NCBI RefSeq assembly: GCF_002078175.1
Contig: NZ_MWFK01000001.1
Coordinates: forward strand, 1,302,001 to 1,366,000
Reading direction: 5' to 3'
Source: Streptomyces sp. M41(2017)
GTDB lineage: Bacteria; Actinomycetota; Actinomycetes; Streptomycetales; Streptomycetaceae
Length of the DNA stretch: 64,000 nt
The position numbers were made by a program, and so were the translations under genes. Position 1 is the first letter of the stretch, and each line of letters begins with the position of its first letter. The notes under the pieces were generated by a model that was not told where the DNA came from, did not search any database, and worked only from the letters and a program-made list of their open reading frames with translations. Below, one piece after another: positions 60,617 through 64,000 of this stretch.

Positions 60617-62011
60617 TCAGGAGGCCTTGGCCTTCTCCTCGGACTTGGCGGCGGGCGCCGGGGCCGCGGCGGCCGGAGCCGGCTTGGCAGCCTCGTAGAA
60701 CTCCTCGCGCGGTGTCTCCATGGCGCCGAGCGAGACCACCTCGCGCTTGAGGAACATGGCGAGCGTCCAGTCCGCGAAGACGCGGATCTTGCGGTTCCAG
60801 GTCGGCATGGCCAGACCGTGGTAGCCACGGTGCATGTACCAGGCGAGACGGCCCTTGAGCTTGATCTTCATCTTGCCCATGACGATCATCGCGACGCCCT
60901 TGTGGAGGCCGAGACCGGCCACCGCACCCTTGTTGGAGTGCGCGTACTCCTTCTGCGGGAAGCCCCGCATACCGGAGACCACGTTGTCGCCGAGCACCTT
61001 GGCCTGACGCAGCGCGTGCTGGGCGTTCGGCGGGCACCAGGCGTTCTCGACGCCGGCCTTGCGGGCGGCCATGTCCGGCACCTGGGCGTTGTCGCCCGCG
61101 GCCCAGATGTAGTCCGTGCCCTGCACCTGGAGGGTGGTCTGCGTGTCCACGTGACCGCGCGGGCCCAGCGGCAGACCGAAGCGGGAGAGAACGGGGTTCG
61201 GCTTGACGCCGGCCGTCCACACGATGGTGTTGGAGTCGACCTCGAGGCCGTTCTTCAGCACCACGTGACCGTCGACGCAGGAGTCCATGGAGGTGGAGAG
61301 GTAGATCTCCACACCGCGGCTCTCCAGGTGCTCCTTGCCGTACTGACCGAGCTTCGGACCGACCTCGGGGAGGATCTTGTCCGCGGCGTCGACGAGGATG
61401 AAGCGCATGTCCTCGCGGGACACGCTGCTGTAGTACTTGGCCGCGTCGCGGGCCATGTCCTCGACCTCGCCGATGGTCTCGGCGCCGGCGAATCCGCCGC
61501 CCACGAAGACGAAGGTCAGCGCCTTGCGGCGGACGTCCTCGTCCGTGGTGGAGTCAGCCTTGTCGAGCTGCTCGAGGACGTGGTTGCGCAGGCCGATGGC
61601 CTCCTCGATGCCCTTCATGCCGATGCCCTGCTCGGCGAGGCCGGGGATCGGGAAGGTGCGGGAGACCGCGCCCATCGCGATGACGAGGTAGTCGAAAGGC
61701 AGCTCGTACGCCTCGCCCACGAGGGGGGCGATCGTGGCTACCTTGCGGTCCTGGTCGATGGTGGTGACCCGGCCGGTGAGGACCTCCGCCTTCGGCAGCA
61801 CGCGTCGCAGCGGGACGACGACGTGCCGAGGGGAGATGCTGCCGGCGGCGGCTTCGGGGAGGAAGGGCTGGTAGGTCATGTACGACCGGGGGTCGACGAC
61901 CGTGACGGTCGCCTCTCCGTAGCGCATCTTCTTGAGAATGCGCCGAGCTGCGTACAGGCCTACGTACCCACCGCCTACTACGAGGATCCTGGGACGCTCC
62001 GTGGTGCTCAT
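60617..62011 (-). CDS. ndh: Type II NADH dehydrogenase
   Basis: A 464-residue non-proton-pumping NADH:menaquinone oxidoreductase on the inner face of the membrane. FAD-binding motif RILVVGGGYVGLYAAR at the N-terminus; NADH-binding motif FVFVGGGFAGAETIGE near residue 180; quinone/flavin segment YIWAAGDNAQVPD and the AQHALRQAKVLGDN helix. The C-terminus ends in an Ala/Pro/Lys tail with KLKGRLAWYMHRGYHG as membrane-binding region. Start at ATG 62011. A Rex-type operator about 310 bases upstream indicates NADH/NAD+ control; the leader would be long. Confidence 0.95.
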   Translation of the reverse strand: MSTTERPRILVVGGGYVGLYAARRILKKMRYGEATVTVVDPRSYMTYQPFLPEAAAGSISPRHVVVPLRRVLPKAEVLTGRVTTIDQDRKVATIAPLVGEAYELPFDYLVIAMGAVSRTFPIPGLAEQGIGMKGIEEAIGLRNHVLEQLDKADSTTDEDVRRKALTFVFVGGGFAGAETIGEVEDMARDAAKYYSSVSREDMRFILVDAADKILPEVGPKLGQYGKEHLESRGVEIYLSTSMDSCVDGHVVLKNGLEVDSNTIVWTAGVKPNPVLSRFGLPLGPRGHVDTQTTLQVQGTDYIWAAGDNAQVPDMAARKAGVENAWCPPNAQHALRQAKVLGDNVVSGMRGFPQKEYAHSNKGAVAGLGLHKGVAMIVMGKMKIKLKGRLAWYMHRGYHGLAMPTWNRKIRVFADWTLAMFLKREVVSLGAMETPREEFYEAAKPAPAAAAPAPAAKSEEKAKAS

Positions 62012-62261
62012 GCCATCGAGTATCCACCCGCTCATGGGGGGTCGCTCGTGCGCCCCTTCACAAGCTTGGGCAGGTGCTCTGCTACACTGCGCGGCCCGCA
62101 TGATCGAGGTCATGGTCCGCGAGGGCGGCACGCGTACGGTTCGTACCCTTGTCAACACCGCGTGAGCTGCACTCCGACCCGTTCGGCCCAGTAGTGAACT
62201 CCCCTGTTTCACCGACCGGAAACGCGCCCGCAACACGCCGTTGAACCTTCTCCGGAGGCGA

Positions 62262-62316
62262 CCGGACCCCGCTCGGAGGCCCAAGCGGCCCCTTCCACGC
62301 CCAGCAGGGGTTTTTT
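62262..62316 (+). terminator. Candidate plus-strand intrinsic terminator with T6
   Basis: ACCCCGCT near 62262 and AGCAGGGG (62303-62310) can pair (one bulge), with an inner GGCC/GGCC stem, followed by TTTTTT (62311-62316). T-runs are rare here, so it stands out. There is no plus-strand gene before it. Confidence 0.4.
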
Positions 62317-62318
62317 CC

Positions 62319-62336
62319 TTGTGAAGAACTTCACGA
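62319..62336. promoter_or_regulatory. Rex-type redox operator TTGTGAAGAACTTCACGA
   Basis: An 18-bp site, 8+2+8, with arms TTGTGAAG and CTTCACGA (7 of 8 pairs match). It fits the Streptomyces Rex operator pattern TTGTGAAC-N2-GTTCACAA. Rex represses respiratory genes until NADH/NAD+ rises. It lies upstream of ndh, a known type of Rex target. Confidence 0.7.
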
Positions 62337-62356
62337 ACTTTCTCGGCGAGGTGCAT

Positions 62357-62382
62357 CCGAGGGGCTCCCCCGACCCCCTCGG
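62357..62382 (-). terminator. Hairpin after the ppx gene
   Basis: CCGAGGGG (62357-62364) and CCCCTCGG (62375-62382) form an 8-bp stem, 86 bases after the minus-strand ppx stop and before the Rex site, so ppx and ndh are likely separate transcripts. Confidence 0.6.
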
Positions 62383-62467
62383 ACCCGCTCATACGCTAGC
62401 CGACCTGCTCAGCCGAGGCTACTGATCGGTAGCAAAGGAGACCCGGGCCACCTCCCGGACGACCGGC

Positions 62468-63409
62468 CTAGGCCACCGACCAGGCGATGCCGTCGAGGAT
62501 GTCGTGCTCGCTCACGACGACCTCCCGGGCGCCGGTGCGCTCCATGATCGACAGGAGCACCAGGGCGCCCGCGCCGATCACGTCGACACGCCCCGGATGC
62601 ATGGAGGGGACCGCCGCGCGCTCGGCGTGGGTGGAGCGCAGCAGCCACTCGGTGATCTCGCGGACCCGCTCGACGGGGATCCGCGAGTGGTGGATGGCCG
62701 CGGGATCGTAGGCGGGCAGCTCCTGGGCGATCGCCGAGACCGTGGTGACCGAGCCCGCCAGGCCGACGAGCGTGCGTGCCTCGCGCAGCGGGACGGTCTC
62801 GGCGGCGAGGTCCAGGGCCGCCTCGATGTCGGCGCGCATGGCCGCGACCTGCTCGGCGCTGGGCGGGTCGGTGACGCCGCCGTCGTGCACGAGGTGCCGC
62901 TCCGTCATCCGCACGCAGCCGACGTCCACGGAGCGTGCCGCGCGGACCGTGTCGGCGCCGACCACGAACTCCGTCGAGCCGCCGCCGATGTCCACCACGA
63001 GGTACGGCTTGGCCAGGTCGTCGCTGCCCTTCAGCTCCAGGGTCGCGCCGGTGAAGGAGAACTCCGCCTCCTGGTCGCCGCTGATGACCTCGGGTTCGAC
63101 GCCGAGGATGTCGAGGACGCCGCGCACGAAGTCGTCGCGGTTCTCGGCGTCCCGGGAGGCGGAGGTGGCCACGAAGCGGAGCCGCTCGGCGCCGTGCTCC
63201 TTGATGACGGCCGCGTACTCGCGGCACGCGGCGAACGTCCGCTCCAGCGCCTCCGGGGCGAGCCGTCCCGTCCGGTCGACGCCCTGGCCGAGCCGGACGA
63301 TGGTCATCCGGCGGTCCAGGTCGACGAGTTCCCCGGTCTCCGGGTCCGCGTCGGCGACCAGCAGGCGGATCGAGTTCGTACCGCAGTCGATCGCGGCGAC
63401 GCGGGTCAC
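62468..63409 (-). CDS. Ppx/GppA-family exopolyphosphatase
   Basis: A 313-residue ASKHA-fold phosphatase that removes phosphate from polyphosphate or pppGpp. It starts at GTG 63409 (TRVAAIDCGTNSIRLLVAD, the phosphate-1 motif). Catalytic-region motifs are FVATSASRDAENR, VISGDQEAEFSFTGA, VDIGGGSTEFV (phosphate-2) and GLAGSVTTVSAIAQE. It is the short, two-domain type found in actinobacteria. GTG overlaps the DUF501 stop as GTGA. Confidence 0.92.
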   Translation of the reverse strand: MTRVAAIDCGTNSIRLLVADADPETGELVDLDRRMTIVRLGQGVDRTGRLAPEALERTFAACREYAAVIKEHGAERLRFVATSASRDAENRDDFVRGVLDILGVEPEVISGDQEAEFSFTGATLELKGSDDLAKPYLVVDIGGGSTEFVVGADTVRAARSVDVGCVRMTERHLVHDGGVTDPPSAEQVAAMRADIEAALDLAAETVPLREARTLVGLAGSVTTVSAIAQELPAYDPAAIHHSRIPVERVREITEWLLRSTHAERAAVPSMHPGRVDVIGAGALVLLSIMERTGAREVVVSEHDILDGIAWSVA

Positions 63410-63978
63410 CGGCCGGCCTCGTCGACGGGCTGCGCGGGCTCGGCGGCCTCGCCGGGGACCGTCACGCACGCTCCCTTGCGCCACCACTCCGGCAGCATCG
63501 CGATGGTCTCGTCGCCGAGCGGGTTGACGCCCGGTCCCGCGGCCAGCGAGTGGGCGACGAGGACGTGCAGGCACTTGACCCGGTCCGGCATGCCGCCGGC
63601 GCTCGGGAAGCCCGCCAGGACCTCGATGGCGTCACGGCGCGCGATGTAGTCCTCGTGGGCGGCGCGGTAGGCGGCGGCCAGCTCCGGATCGGTCGCCAGC
63701 CGGTCCGTCATCTCCTTCATGACCCCGTTGGCCTCCAGGGTCCCGATCGCGGACGCCGCCCGGGGGCACGTCAGGTAGTACGTGGTCGGGAAGGGGGTGC
63801 CGTCGGGGAGGCGGGGCGCCGTCTCCACCACGTCGGGCTGACCGCACGGGCAGCGGTGCGCGATCGCGCGCAGTCCGCGCGGCGGCCGGCCGAGCTGCTG
63901 CTTGAAGGCCTCGACGTCGGCGTCGGTGGGCTCGGTGCGCGGGGTGGTCGGCGGTGGCGTTTCCATGCCGTGAGTCAC
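63406..63978 (-). CDS. DUF501 family protein
   Basis: A 190-residue protein, GTG 63978 start (ATG 63966 is an alternative). It has a Cys-bearing HRCPCGQPDVVETAP segment, a PFPTTYYLTCPRAASAIGTLE block, and the C-terminal GGMPDRVKCLHVLVAHSLA with GVNPLGDE. Conserved Cys and His residues suggest metal binding; the function is unknown. In actinobacteria it usually sits between the septum protein DivIC gene and ppx, as it does here at the window edge. Confidence 0.9.
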   Translation of the reverse strand: MTHGMETPPPTTPRTEPTDADVEAFKQQLGRPPRGLRAIAHRCPCGQPDVVETAPRLPDGTPFPTTYYLTCPRAASAIGTLEANGVMKEMTDRLATDPELAAAYRAAHEDYIARRDAIEVLAGFPSAGGMPDRVKCLHVLVAHSLAAGPGVNPLGDETIAMLPEWWRKGACVTVPGEAAEPAQPVDEAGR

Positions 63979-64000
63979 GTGTCTTTCTGGTCAGTTCAGG

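Larger units (their letters stand above)
62012..62467. other. Intergenic region (456 bases) between ndh and ppx, possible small RNA
   Basis: On the plus strand there is a TACACT hexamer (62083-62088), a 21-codon frame at 62100-62165 (ATG to TGA) and a stem followed by six T (62262-62316). On the minus strand there is the hairpin ending ppx (62357-62382) and the Rex-type operator (62319-62336). A plus-strand transcript of about 220 bases is possible; the evidence is only the promoter-like and terminator-like signals. Confidence 0.4.

Overview
The window is chromosomal DNA from a high-GC actinomycete, almost certainly Streptomyces. Codon third positions are overwhelmingly G or C, GTG starts are frequent, and the gene order (LCP cluster, ugd, dipeptidase-purE-purK, sigma/anti-sigma trio, hut genes, cystathionine beta-synthase, pobA-bldA, ndh-ppx) matches my recollection of the S. 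coelicolor SCO304x-SCO309x region. I see no insertion sequence, prophage, integrase or CRISPR array.

Layout. 1-11.1 kb is a cell-wall block: five LytR-CpsA-Psr (LCP) ligase paralogues, a family-2 glycosyltransferase, an AMP-ligase-like TIGR03089 protein and a hotdog thioesterase. 11.2-15.5 kb holds an acyl-CoA dehydrogenase, UDP-glucose dehydrogenase, a CGNR-type regulator and tandem VOC proteins. 15.5-19.8 kb has an M19 dipeptidase with a metal-ligand-less paralogue, then coupled purK-purE. 20-24.8 kb has a GtrA protein, a two-component system and a POT peptide transporter. 24.9-29.1 kb is a four-gene operon for surface proteins with LPQTG and LAETG sorting signals plus two membrane-anchored partners. 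29.3-31.7 kb is a partner-switching sigma module (anti-sigma kinase, STAS antagonist, SigB/F-type sigma factor).

31.8-37.4 kb is a histidine-utilisation cluster in which an M20 amidohydrolase lies between hutU and hutF, with a divergent PLP decarboxylase-like gene. 39.6-41.8 kb is a four-gene roadblock/PATAN cluster with no GTPase visible; one roadblock gene carries the only in-frame TTA codon I found in the window. 42.6-45.1 kb pairs an RpiR regulator with an ammonia-lyase homologue lacking the MIO tripeptide. 46.2-52.5 kb has cystathionine beta-synthase, an SGNH hydrolase, a tandem intergenic repeat, a thiolase and small conserved proteins. 52.6-64 kb has a Bax-inhibitor-1 protein, pobA, the bldA tRNA-Leu(UAA), an ABC exporter, a CFA-synthase-like methyltransferase, ndh with a Rex-type operator, Ppx/GppA phosphatase and a DUF501 protein.

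Several operons are chained by GTGA or ATGA stop/start overlaps (purK-purE-dipeptidase; the surface-protein genes; hutU-M20-hutF; lyase-RpiR; DUF501-ppx; roadblock cluster). Convergent genes are usually separated by long perfect hairpins. The best leads for new biology are the roadblock/PATAN cluster with its link to bldA, the surface-protein operon, the MIO-less lyase with its RpiR partner, and the catalytically dead dipeptidase paralogue.
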